From Scleromitrula shiraiana (Eukaryota; Ascomycota; Leotiomycetes; Helotiales; Sclerotiniaceae): 64,000 bases of DNA. Position 1 is the stretch's first letter. Every line of letters begins with the position of its first letter. The DNA is taken from positions 3,534,001 through 3,598,000 of the forward strand of contig JABELC010000005.1 in assembly GCA_028455995.1 (NCBI GenBank), read 5' to 3'. A model generated the notes under the pieces. That model searched no databases. It was not told where the DNA came from and saw only the letters and a program-made list of their open reading frames with translations. This document shows, piece after piece, positions 41,867 to 53,600 of the stretch. Made by a program: the position numbers and the translations under genes.

Positions 41867-44809
41867 ATGGATCTTCCTCCTCTTTCTTCATCTTCATTCA
41901 ATAATAATAAATCATCCCTCTTTGAAGTATATTTACGATTACGACCACCTCCAATATCAATCCAACCTCTATACCCCAATGTACCTACCCCAGAACGTTT
42001 CCTTACAGTTGAAGAACCAGAACAATTACCATTGGAAGATCTGGATGACGATGACGATGAAGATGTTGATGCATATGTATCGCCGCCGACCCACATTACG
42101 TTGAACCCACCGAACGATAATAGACGCAGAGCGGTGGAGAAATTCGCATTTACTAGAGTCTTTGAGGAAGATAGTTCACAATTGGATTTATTTCATGGAA
42201 CCGGTGTTATACCTTTGGTTGAAGGTGTTTTGGGTGGAAATGGTGGTGAGGGTAGAGATGGATTGCTTGCTACCTTGGGAGTTACAGGGTCTGGAAAGGT
42301 ATTTGATTTTATTTGAACGAAAGAAAGATAATTGAAATGATTGGGGAAATAATATAATGCTAATACAATTTCGCAGAGTCATACTATACTCGGTTCTAGA
42401 AGTCAAAGAGGTCTTACTCAACTTGCTCTCGATTTACTCTTTCGTTCAATTGATCACAATATCCTCGATGTTAATACAAATACCTCACTTCATGCAACAA
42501 TCGCAGCATCTGATCCATCAGAAGCACAAATTTTATCTACGCAGATGTTCTTAGATACATATTATTTCGATCCAACATCATCTCGAGGAAGCTCAAGAGC
42601 CCAAACACCATTGGTTGTAGGAATGCCCTCTGTCCCCTTTCATCATACAACTACCAAACTATATCCAACTTTACCCCCGCTCCAGGTTCAAGGAAGTCCT
42701 AAATCTATCAGGATAGTGGTCCACCAGGATAAGGATAATGATAATGATAATAATGGAATCCAAAGGCCAGCGCCATCGGGAGAATCGACAGTATCGATGA
42801 CTTCCTTCATTCCTTCTTTCATGCAAGCTACTGCTACCGCGGCTAGAAAATACATTAGTACTAAAACTCCTCAAAAGGGCGATTCATACCAACCGACTCC
42901 GAGACGAACTCTCCCACAACGTCCACCATTTATGCCTACTTCCCCGGATATTACTGGTATTTCTGTCGATGCGGATCCAAATGCCGAATATGCGATTCTT
43001 ATTTCGATGTATGAAGTTTATAATGATAGGATATTCGATCTTTTGACACCGGCTTCCGCGAATAAATCAACAAAGGACTTTAGGAGGAGGCCATTGCTAT
43101 TCAAACCTACGGAACAATCACCGGATCGAAAAGTGGTAGCTGGATTAAGAAAGGTTATTTGTGGGAATATGAAAGATGCACTAATGGTATTGGAAGCAGG
43201 ACTTCATGAAAGACGCGTCGCGGGTACGGGATCTAATAGCGTATCATCGAGATCTCATGGGTTCTTTTCAGTCGAGGTAAAGAAGAGAAGAAAGTCGAGA
43301 TATCCCGGTCCTTGGGGTGGAAGTGCTCTTACCATTGTGGATTTGGCGGGTAGTGAGAGAGCTAGAGATGCAAAAACTCAGGGTGCTACTTTGGCTGAGG
43401 CGGGGAAGATTAATGAAAGTTTGATGTATCTTGGTCAATGTCTTCAAATGCAATCGGATTTGGGAAATAATACAAAGGTATGTTTGTTATTTTACCAAGT
43501 AAACAGTTCAACGTCTGACGTTAAATAGCCAAATCTTGTCCCCTTCCGTCAATGCAAACTTACCGAACTCCTCTTCTCGAATTCTTTTCCCTCCGCAAAC
43601 CAAACAGCTCAACAATATCATCGAAATCCCCAAAAAGCAATTATGATCGTAACAGCAGATCCCCTCGGAGACTTCAACGCCACATCACAAATCTTACGAT
43701 ATTCTGCCCTTGCGCGAGAAATAACAGTCCCGAGAGTCCCATCCATAACAGCTACCATTCTCCGTTCTTCCCAACAATCACACTCCTCCACAAATACAAA
43801 TCCCAATAACTATCCCATCTCATCCCCATTATCACCCTATTTCTCCCGCGCCGGCCTACCCCACACACCCACCGAAACTGAACGCGAAACAATGGAAATG
43901 GCCGCCCTAGAAATCGCGCGCATGTCAGAAGAAATCGACGGCTTGCGTGGGGAATTAGAAAATGAAATCGAAAGAAGAGAGAGAGCGGAAGCACATACGC
44001 AGAGTCTGGAGGAGAAAATGATGGAACTGGAGATGGAGATTAGAGAGGAATGTTTTGGGGAGATGGAGAGGAGAATTAGGGAGGAGGGGAGACGGTGGAT
44101 GGTTAGGCTTGAGGAGGTGGGGGAGAGAGAGGAGGAGTGGAGGGATAGGAAGGTGGAGGTTTTGGTTAGGGGATTGGGTGTTAGTGGAGGGATTGGCGGG
44201 GATGAGAGTGAAGATGAGGATGAGGATAAGGAGAATAAATTTCAGCATGTGGAGCATTTGGAGGTGGAAAATGAGAGGTTGAAGAGGGAAGTTGAGGCAT
44301 TGAAGAGGGAGTTGATGGGGAGGAGTCCTACTAAGGGGGCGGGTTTATCAAATGGCGGGAGCTTGAGGAAAAATAGGGGGGTGTTGAGGGAGAGTAGGTT
44401 GCATGTTAGTTCGAGTAATGTAGGAGTTAATGTTTTGGGAGGGGAGGGGTTTGAAGATGACGATGAGGAGCTAGGTGATAGTATGGCGAGATTGGGGCTG
44501 GGCGGTGATGATGTTCTTGGGATGGGAATCAGAAATGTGAGTATGAGGGCTGCATCGAGTGGTAATGTGAATGGTAATGTGGTTAGAGTGGAGAAAGCGA
44601 GGAGTAGAAATGCGGCGAAGGGAAATGGGAACGGAAATGTTAATGTTAATAGGAGTGGCGGTGGTAATAGAAGCGGAGGTGGTGCGACTGCCAGTAATAA
44701 GAGTGCTGGGAATAGAGATGGAGCTATAAATGGGAATGGAAGTCCGGTGAAGAGAGTTAGGAAGTTGACGGCTAGGAAGTGGGATTTGCTTGGGGATGAG
44801 GATTTGTAA
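41867..44809 (+). CDS. Kinesin motor protein
   Basis: Three exons (41867-42298, 42377-43477, 43529-44809) give about 937 residues. The motor domain is N-terminal: P-loop GVTGSGKSHT (138-147, split by intron 1), YAILISMYEVYNDRIFDLL, switch I-region NSVSSRSH, switch II DLAGSERARD, INESLMYLGQCLQ and, after intron 2, FRQCKLTELLF. A large insert (about 200-290, rich in Ser/Thr/Pro) lies between P-loop and the central strand, as in kinesin-6 family members. This makes kinesin-6 (Klp9/MKLP-like) the most likely class, but tentative. After the motor comes a coiled coil (MAALEIARMSEEIDGLRGEL.., then KREVEALKRELMG) and a low-complexity Asn/Gly tail ending KRVRKLTARKWDL. Kinesin-6 proteins act on spindle midzone microtubules. 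The motor lacks obvious defects. Confidence 0.93.
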
Positions 44810-46898
44810 TTTTATGGGATGGGGTATTGGATTTGATTTGGTTTTTGAGAGAGGGAGAGTTTGGGGTGGGAGTTTAAAAAGTACTTGCTTTTAGTAAATG
44901 ATTGGTTGGGTGGTTTGGGTGGCTGCAGGGTGAAGAGAGGAAGTTGGTGGTTGATGGGTGGTGGGTGTTTCTTTATGGATTGGATTGGCTTGGATTGGAT
45001 TGGATTGGGTTGGACTGGGTTAGCCTGGACTGGTATGGTATGGCATGGCATGTATGATATATTAGTTAAATTGGTATGGCCTGGTCTGGCCTGGATTGGA
45101 TTGAACTGGATTGGGATATGCATACATACAACTGCATAGATGGGTGGACTGGACTGGACTGGTTGGATTGGACTGGAGTAGATTGGTATGGATTGGGATG
45201 GGCGGATGGAAAGGGGAATCGATACCCTCTATGAACTTGATACAGATACTGATACAGAATGTGCTTGTTTGTTAGTTTTTTTGTCAAACATATTTTAGTT
45301 TACATTAGTTTTAGTTCATGATATTTCCTTACTAGTAGTGTGATGTAGATTACATTATCTTATCTTAATTTATTATATCTCATTTCTCCTCATCTTCAAT
45401 CCGTGACTTTACTGTGGTCATGTTGCGAATGTGCAGTATGCACGTTTCAATACTCACATGATAAATTCTTCATCTCCATTTCCTTCTACTCCCCTCTTTA
45501 CGCTTTGCAAATTTCTATCATGTCTATGTACTATAGAATCGAATCATGTTTATTATATCTTTCGCGGTGTTTCTTGTTTGGTATTTGGTGTTTGGTGATA
45601 GGTGATAAATTTAAATGTATATCCCGGAATGACTCGAACATGGGATGCGATGGGATTATAGAGTATAAAGATCAAACAGAAGTACGAATTAAAAAAGACC
45701 ACCTACTCCCACTCCAACCTCAACACCCAACACCCAATACCCAACGTCCAACGTCCTGCTCTTTAAACCCAATTGCAAGTGCTCAATCATAGAATAAATA
45801 GCACGATTAAAAGCGGCACGAGCAAAGGGCTTGAAAGTCCCGGGGTTGGAGGAATCAGAGAGTATGGTTTGGGGATGGTGTGTATGGTATCGGGGATTAT
45901 TTGTGAGTTTTTAGTTTGGCACGCGATACTTATGAGGAGGAGAAGGAGAAGAAGGAGAAGAAGGAGAAAAAGAGGTGGGGGATGGCATCATGATGGACTA
46001 TGCATGTATATCATATACACGCCACTGATGAATGGATATCATAGGAATCTCGAGCGATGCAATGACATAATGACTGAATTGGTTAATTGGGTCTTGAGCT
46101 AGAAGAGGAGGACGCGAGTTAGAGAATCAGTAGGAGGTTGGAGTTTTCTTGAGTTTGCTGTGATATTGTGGATGAGGGTATTGCATTCTGCTCTTTTGTC
46201 TTTTGTAGTTCGCCTGGTGGATGTGTTCTTGGAACGCTATTTTTCTATTTGGAAACGCCACGTTGTGGGGTAAAACGTTGTAGAGATTCATGGATTGAGA
46301 ATGTGTATGGGATTTGCACTGTGATAGTTGAAAGTATTCCTACCTGAAGTTGTCGGTCAAAAGTGACAATTTTACTACCTCTATACGGTGCTATCAATTT
46401 TCCTCGTTATAATCATATCAATGTATTGTTGTCATGCATCAAGTTCTTTTGGGTAATCCTCCCTTTCCAGTACAAATGTGCTCACTCGTAGGCATCCTTC
46501 GGATGTGAACGAATCTCGAACCAATCTTCTCGAGGCGAGCCGTACCGTTGACACAAATAAATCCCTATGTAAGCGAACCACTACAAAACTTGCCAATTCT
46601 ACCAAACGTAAGACTCAATACACTTACCCTATTCCCCATGTACGGCCTTAAGAGTGAGGCCAATGTAGTCACTCCTTAGTGAAAGCGAGACAGAATATAG
46701 AAATTGTGAGATCGGGCGAGATATACGACAAAATCCACACAGCATACTGCAGGGCGACGTAAACGGAGTTAACGTGTAAACCCCATATGGAAAAACAGTT
46801 ACATTCAGAGCTGACATTGAGATCAAAATCGTAACATCATCCAAACAAGAAAAATAAACGAAGAAACTAACTTTCTTTGAGGATATACGCCTGCAATC
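44810..46898. other. Spacer with TGGAT-type repeats
   Basis: No supported gene. GGATT/GGTCTGG-type imperfect repeats run from about 44979 to 45200. A CAGTG-poor stretch with GAAGGA repeats occurs at about 45930-45975. Open frames (45403-45792, 45773-46102) follow repeat composition and lack motifs. Confidence 0.5.
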
Positions 46899-48140
46899 AT
46901 GTCGTCCACCGTTGAATATGTGATAGTTGGTGGAGCACTTGTCGGCTGCGTACTAGCATCACGACTCTCCCAAGCTGGCCACACAGTCGCCGTCCTCGAA
47001 GCCGGACCCGAAAATTACTCTCCCCAAATCATGAGCCCAGTAGCCGCTTCTCACCTCCTCGAAACTCCGTATCATGGAACTACAAGTGCACACCCCAGCC
47101 CGGACTAAACAACCGTATCGCCCCCCAATATGGCGGAAAAGTACGTTCAGGATCTAGTGCCGTAAACTACGGTCTCTGGACTCGAGGCCATCCAACCGAT
47201 TACGACTGCTGGGCTGAAAAATCAGGAGATGATCGTTGGAGCTATAAACGTATGTTAAAATATTTGAAGAAAGTTGAGAGTACCCACGATCTGAATGCTG
47301 ATCCAGGGGTACATGGATTTGATGGTCCTATTACGACTACGGCGGAAGCTAGCCGTTATCCACTTGGTGATGCGGTATTTACTGCGTTGGTGAAGTCGGG
47401 GAATAAGTGGAATCCGGATACGAATGCGGGGGTAACAATGGGATTGGGGGCATTTACGGAGAATTGGAAGGATCTTCGGAGATAACCGGCTGGGAAAGCG
47501 TACGATCTTTCGAACGCAAATGTGTTTACGGAAAGTCCGGCTGCTCAGATTATCATAGATCCGGAATGGAAAATAGCAACAGGTGCTAAGTTAGTTGATG
47601 GGGGAATTTTCAGTCATCGTTCGCTGTGGTGCTCTACGGACTATTCGAGTGCTCATGTTATCGGGGATTGGACCTGCAGTAGAACTAAATTCGTTTGGGA
47701 TCCCTGTCGTTGCGGATCTGTCAGTTGGACAAGAACTTCATGATTATTTCTCCGGATCTTTGTTTTGGAAACTTCGTAACCCAGAGCTAGGTCTTGCGGT
47801 GGGATCACCGTTATTCAACAATCCAGATATGCCCATGGAAGCCCCACTACCTGGTGACTCTCCATTGACAAGTAACTGTACGGATGCTGAGCTAGATAAG
47901 AGAATGAAAATTGTTGGATGTAGTTTCTTTCAAAAAGGAGGTACTGCTGCGATGGGTACGGTGGTGGATATGGAGTGTAAGGTAAAGAGGCGGAGTGCTT
48001 GCGATGCTAGTACTCTGCCGCTTCCTATTTCGGGACATTATCAAGGGCCTATGTATGTTTTTGGGGAGTCTATGGCGGATTTGATTTTGGGGAGGGGATG
48101 GAGTTGTGAGGGTAATATTAGGAAAATTGGGATCTTGTAA
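46899..48140 (+). pseudogene. GMC oxidoreductase pseudogene
   Basis: From ATG 46899 the frame reads EYVIVGGALVGCVLASRLSQ (FAD Rossmann line of GMC oxidoreductases, with an altered Gly motif) and AVLEAGPENY. Near 47075 the text jumps to another frame: WNYKCTPQPGLNNR, then GGKVRSGSSAVNYGLWTRGH, a GMC signature. TAA at 47483-47485 lies where CAA (Gln) is expected before PAGKAYDLS. Near 47610 a further frame change leads to ACGALRT-like and VLMLSGIGP text. Between DAELDKRMKIVG (about 47925) and the C-terminal STLPLPISGHYQ (with the active-site His) much of the substrate-binding part is missing. The gene is therefore broken by two frameshifts, a stop and a deletion. Relatives oxidise alcohols with FAD, making H2O2 (glucose, aryl-alcohol or choline oxidase types). 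Confidence 0.8.
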
Positions 48141-48260
48141 CGCTAAGCATCCAAAGTTGTTATTGATATGGGTGGATAAAGAAGTAGAGGGGAAAGCCAA
48201 AATATCGACAACGAAAAACAATCAATGTATTTACATATATCTTATTAAGCTATTTGAACA
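48141..48260. other. Short convergent 3' spacer
   Basis: Shared 3' flank of the GMC pseudogene and the catalase gene, 120 bp. Confidence 0.4.
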
Positions 48261-50657
48261 TCAGCCATCCAAAGCAAATCGGTCCACAAACCTAAAGGTT
48301 TTCAATCCTTCTCCAAACTGTTGCGCAAAAGCCTCGGAGGCCGAAACACTCCCATTTCCATTAACATTACCATAAACACCCGGGCTTCTCAGGCTTTCCT
48401 TTCTAATGCCCGCTGCTGTGAAAACATTACCACCATCTCCACCTGATACTCCCACTGGTTTCCCCCAATTATACGCGTCTAATAAGATCTGTCGTGGTCT
48501 TCCGACTGGGTAAAGTGTCGATTTAACTTCACTTTCATTAGTGAACAATTTCAATTCCCCGGCTACAACAACACCATCGAAAAGAGTTGCATCCGCCGCG
48601 CTATATGTAAGATCCACACCAGTAGCTAAGGTTTCTCCAACAACCTTCACATTAACACCCTCACTCTTGAGCTGCTTCGAAAGATTGCTTGCTTCCGCCA
48701 TACTCGAATTATCCCCCACCGAAGTCAAGATTCCGACATTCAGCCCTTTGATGCTCAGTAAAGGTGTCCCAAAAATAGCAACACCAGCTGTCTTATTATC
48801 ATGATAATAAGTAGGATCAGCAGCTGGAACAGGTAAATTGATAGCAACTGCTACTCGAGTAGCGATATCATGAGAGATGCGATTTAACTGGATGAGAACA
48901 TTCGATTGAACAACTTGGGATTTTAGTTGAGATACTTCGAATCGTATGGCGTTGATTAGGAACTGTTGCTCAACGGCAGTTAGAGAGTTATAAAAAAGTC
49001 TAGGTTGAGACCAGACATCCGAAAAGGTAGAAGATAAAGTGCGAGTCAAATGGCCTGAGACAGTACGAGATGGAGAAGTGAAAAGTCCACGACCGGTGGT
49101 TTGGTTGGCTTGTTTTGGATTACCAGAGTTTAATGTGTTGGGAGAGTAAGCGGCTCTGTTTAGAGGAATGTAGTTTTGGGCTGCGCCGTCTCGATTGTTG
49201 TTGTGGATAGGAACTCGGGGTCGATTGATGGGAAGTTGTTCGAAATTAGGTCCGCCGTGACGGTTGAGTTGCGTGTCCAGGTAGGAAAATATACGACCTT
49301 GTAACAGGGGATCTTCGGTGAAATCGATTCCTCGAACGATATGACCTGGTTGGAACTAGCCTTTCGTTAGATGTCGAAGTTTGGTAGGATTAAGAATGAC
49401 ATACCATTACTTGTTCGGTCTCGGCAAAGTAGTTGCGTGGATTAGCATTCAACTTCATAACTCCAATCTTTTGAAGTGGAACAAGTTCTTCGGGCAAGAA
49501 TTTTGTAGAATCCAAAAGATCAAAGCCAAATGCCAAAACATCATTTTCATCAATTACCTGAATGCCAAGTTCCCACTCCGGTCCATTGCCAGCTTCAATC
49601 GCATCCCAAAGATCCTGTCTATGAGAATCCGGATTCTTCCCCGACAAAACCTGAGCTTCCTCCCAAACCAAACTCGCTTTTCCTTGCTTACTTTTCCAGT
49701 GCCATTTAACTAGTTTTGAATCACCTGCATCGGTTACCAATCGGAATGTATGAACACCAAATCCATCCATGTGACGAAAAGATCTAGGGATCCCATTTCC
49801 AGCCATCGCCCAGAATAATGTATTCAACGAGCTCGGTTGTTGGCTGAAAAAATCCCAGGCTGAATCATGAGCTGTTGCTGCTTGGGGTATTTCTTTTTCG
49901 GGACTTGGTTTGACAGCATGAAGTAAATCCGGAAATAAAATTGCATCTTGGATGAAGAATACAGGAATGTTGTTGCCAACAAGATCTGGAAAAGAGTTAG
50001 TTAAATGTTTAAGACGAGGGATATATGGAAGAGAGGTCTATTGCATACCGAAGTTTCCTGCATCTGTATAGAATCTTGTGGCGAATCCGTGAACATCACG
50101 GGCCGTATCGGCACTTCCCCTACTACCAGCAACGGTTGAGAATCTTACAAAAACTGGTGTTTCTTTTCCTTCGGCACTCAGGAAAGATGCGGCGGTGATA
50201 TTGCTATAGTTGCCATAGCTTGTAAACACACCGTGGGCACCTATGCATGAGATCAGTATTGTAATTGTGAACAGTTCGTGAAAACTTACCGGCACCTCTC
50301 GCATGAACAGCACGCTCAGGAACCTACACATTGTTAGTTTTGTATCATGGAAATCGAGAGAATTGCAAATACCCGCTCATGATCAAAATGTTGCATCTTC
50401 TGGAGGAAAACAAAGTCCTCAAGCAGCGTTGGCCCTCTTTCTCCTGCTTTCAAACTAGAATCCTCTTGTATGGGTCCGCCAGCATCCGTTGTAAAGTATG
50501 TATTGGTATCATTGATAGTGAAATGATTGAGGAAGTTGGTACTGTCGATCTGAGTTTCCCCAGCGTCATCTCTCTTTGTTAATGAATCGGCTCCAAATGG
50601 ACATTGTGATGCAACCAAGCCGTAAAGACTCAATTGGATGAAAGTTGTGCAATACAT
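48261..50657 (-). CDS. Secreted large-subunit catalase
   Basis: Five exons (50657-50373, 50323-50290, 50240-50049, 49985-49405, 49355-48261) give about 728 residues, the length of large-subunit fungal catalases. The N-terminus (MYCTTFIQLSLYGLVASQCP) is a signal peptide followed by a KRD site. The catalase signature spans exons 1-3: FDHERVPERAVHARGAGAHG, with catalytic H102. GSRGSADTARDVHGFATRFY and GNFGDLVGNNIPVFF follow. The proximal heme tyrosine is Y389 in GRIFSYLDTQL. Residues about 570-728 form the extra C-terminal flavodoxin-like domain (GLNVGILTSVGDNSSMAEAS, DAYNWGKPVGVSGGDG), typical of this clade. It splits H2O2 outside the cell or in the wall, protecting against oxidative bursts. 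All introns are short and canonical. It converges with the GMC pseudogene and is divergent toward a long gene-poor stretch. Confidence 0.96.
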
Positions 50658-53600
50658 TTAAACAGTAATGGTGACAATGGCTCTATGCAGGCTGGGGATG
50701 TGATCGTCGGTAAGAGTTCTTATAGTCTTTTTCAGGCCCACGCGTGCGAGCGGTATGAAGCAAGGATTGGCAATTGACGTACTCCTCGGGAGGTTAATAT
50801 AATTTTATAATCTAGAACATTTCAAGCTGTATGCTACAGGTATTTTGAACGAATAGAATTGTAGTGATTTATAATTGGTGGGTCGAGTTGTAAGATATCG
50901 ACAGATGGTAGAACCATATATTGATAATCAACCCAACTTTATCGAATCCCCTCACAGAAACTTCAAAATAAATGTCCTTGGAAAGTTGTATGACACCATA
51001 AAAAGTGGCTTTTAATATAAATATATGGAGCTCTATAACACTTTAAATAAAGCCAAAGAACCCCAACCCTAGTAGTACAAAGTGACCTTCTCTGATGGGA
51101 TGGATTATTAACTATGACGATATGATTTGAAATATCCATCTCTCTAACATGTCGGCATTAACAAAAAAGTCCGGAATGGTGTCTGGGCGAGTGCTTCGAT
51201 TCTGGATTCCCAATGTATATCCACACGAAAAGCAACAAGGTTCCAAAGGAAAACTATGATTAGAAATAAAATCATCCGACATTATTCTCATCACTAGATG
51301 ATAATGTATAGGTATAGTTCCCTATATGCTATTGGCTTTATAATTCCATGTCTGCCATATGATCCACTGCGTTGGGAAGATAATAACATGAGAATGATCC
51401 ATGATATTGCAAGTATCATCGTAGTTCAACTTGAACACAGCATTAACAATATCTGCGAAGAGATAAAATTGTACAATCTGCAAGTAAGATAAATGCGCGT
51501 TGGGGAATTACCGTAGTAATGTGTGACGTGATATTAGGTCTAACTGTAGGACAAACCACCTGATTAGGTAGCTCTAATTTCAACAATTAATTTTTCACCA
51601 GCCTTTGTACGTACAAATTCAATCGTATTGTACTAGGCGAGAGGTTTATATGAACTCCGCTAGGACAAGAAATCGCTTCGGGTTATATCTTTTCTTCTCT
51701 GCCGGATCAATTCGGACGAACTCGCGCGAACTGATAGCGATGTTGTATGCTTCGACAGAGGGATCTGGTAACATATTGATACATAAAAATCTGCATATCG
51801 GATCCTCCTTTCCATCGTTGGTGTAGCGGAGTTGAGTCGTACCCGTCACCCAATGAAAAATTTCACACTTGCGTTTTGTGCAACAGAAGAGTTTGTTGGC
51901 AACTAATAAGATTTCACAAGTGACAACTGCCATGTCCTGCACAGTGATGAAATTCGATGAAATGGAATAGAATGTCTGTCTGCTACGTCCTAGCTTCATA
52001 TCACGATATGTAATTTTTCCTGACTAAAGTCGTAAGAGTGCTGAATCACTTGTACCGACAAACCGAACAATAGTAGTTGCGCTTTTGGATACTTCTCCGA
52101 TCAGCTAACAAATACAGAAAAAGGAAAAAAATAGATGGTAATCCCGCGATTGTACTTGAAACCCATGTACCGGGGTCGATGAGAATTTCTTGATGACTTT
52201 CCTTACCTTGGCAACGGACACCTTCCACTTAGATCCGCAATCTATTTTTGAGATCCAGCACAAGTGAGAATTCCGAGGGTCGTATGTTGTGGAACAAATT
52301 TTGGAAAGAGTAATATGTCGTGATCGGAATGATGGGGAACTTGACACAGCACGCGGCAATTTTCAGATCCGCATGTCAGGAGATTATGCCATCAAGAGTG
52401 GATTAAAGATATTCAATACCTCTTTTTTCCTCGATATTATTGTTATCAACTTATCGTCGCCGAACTTCGTATGCGATATCACATAGAGACGCGCGTAGCT
52501 GTCATCGAACTCAAAGTCCTAAGAATATTCATACCATTCTAATGAGATGTAATTCGTCACGGAATATTCGTTGCAATCAAACCATGACGACTACCCAAAC
52601 CCTAGTAGGGCCTATGCCAAGCGCGGTAGATGAAACTGGCAATTTGCAATCCTTCTTTGACAGATCTCGGAGAAAATAATCTTGGGACATTAATCCCCAT
52701 GCATAAGAAGTCGAAACTGTGAGGTGTTGGTCAATTGAAGCGACTTGGCCATACAGTCTCTTATCGTACCACTTTATCTTCCATATCTATTTCGACGTTC
52801 GCACGGTTGCGATCGTTGAAAACTGTATTGTTGGTAATAATTAGCTTATACAAACCATCGAAAGAAAATCAAAGAATAAACATAAATCAAGGATGGAATT
52901 GTATCGGAAATAGGACAATTGTAAAGTGACCAGATTCATGGCGATGCGACATGTTGCTGATCTAGTACTCATTTCATGGCCGAAATACTATCTAAGATCC
53001 TACTGCGTAGTAACGTGTAAGCACACGGGATTATGAAAATTATCCTTTAACCACGCTATGAAGAAGCTCCGCATATGCTTTTCCAGGGACACATCATCTA
53101 AATAAAGTGAATCGCAATCATCCCCAACTGGTCCTAGCTATTTATGCACCTTCATAGCAACTAACAAATAATGATTTAATGAATCAACCAAGCCAATAAT
53201 AATTTGGGGGCCATGGAACCACGACCGTACAACCCCCATTACAACGCCAGCCGCAATATCCACTCAGAAGGTCGGCTATGGTTGTGTCTCTGAAGATTAA
53301 CGGGGGAAGTTAAATCTTACGACGACTATCCAACACTATATCTAATTTGTGATATACTCGAAATGGAACAAATCTCAACAACAATTCAGCTTCAAAAGTT
53401 CTTGATTACATGTGTTCGACCTAAAAACACCATCAGTTGTAGGCTATGCGCTAAGGACTTTACTGTTATTTTAAGGTGCGACTCCATAGATTTTTGAAGA
53501 AAGAATTCTATGCATCGCTGATTGTTGCACAACATATGAAATTTCATTCAAAAGACCGACGGGAAATTTAAGCAGAGCTTATTCGGAATAGAGGCTTGAT

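Noticed and set aside
45403..46102. Two open frames in the kinesin-GMC spacer
   Set aside because: Composition follows local repeats; no motif or splice support.
46629..46844. 71-codon minus-strand ORF before the GMC pseudogene
   Set aside because: No motif, overlaps the promoter region.
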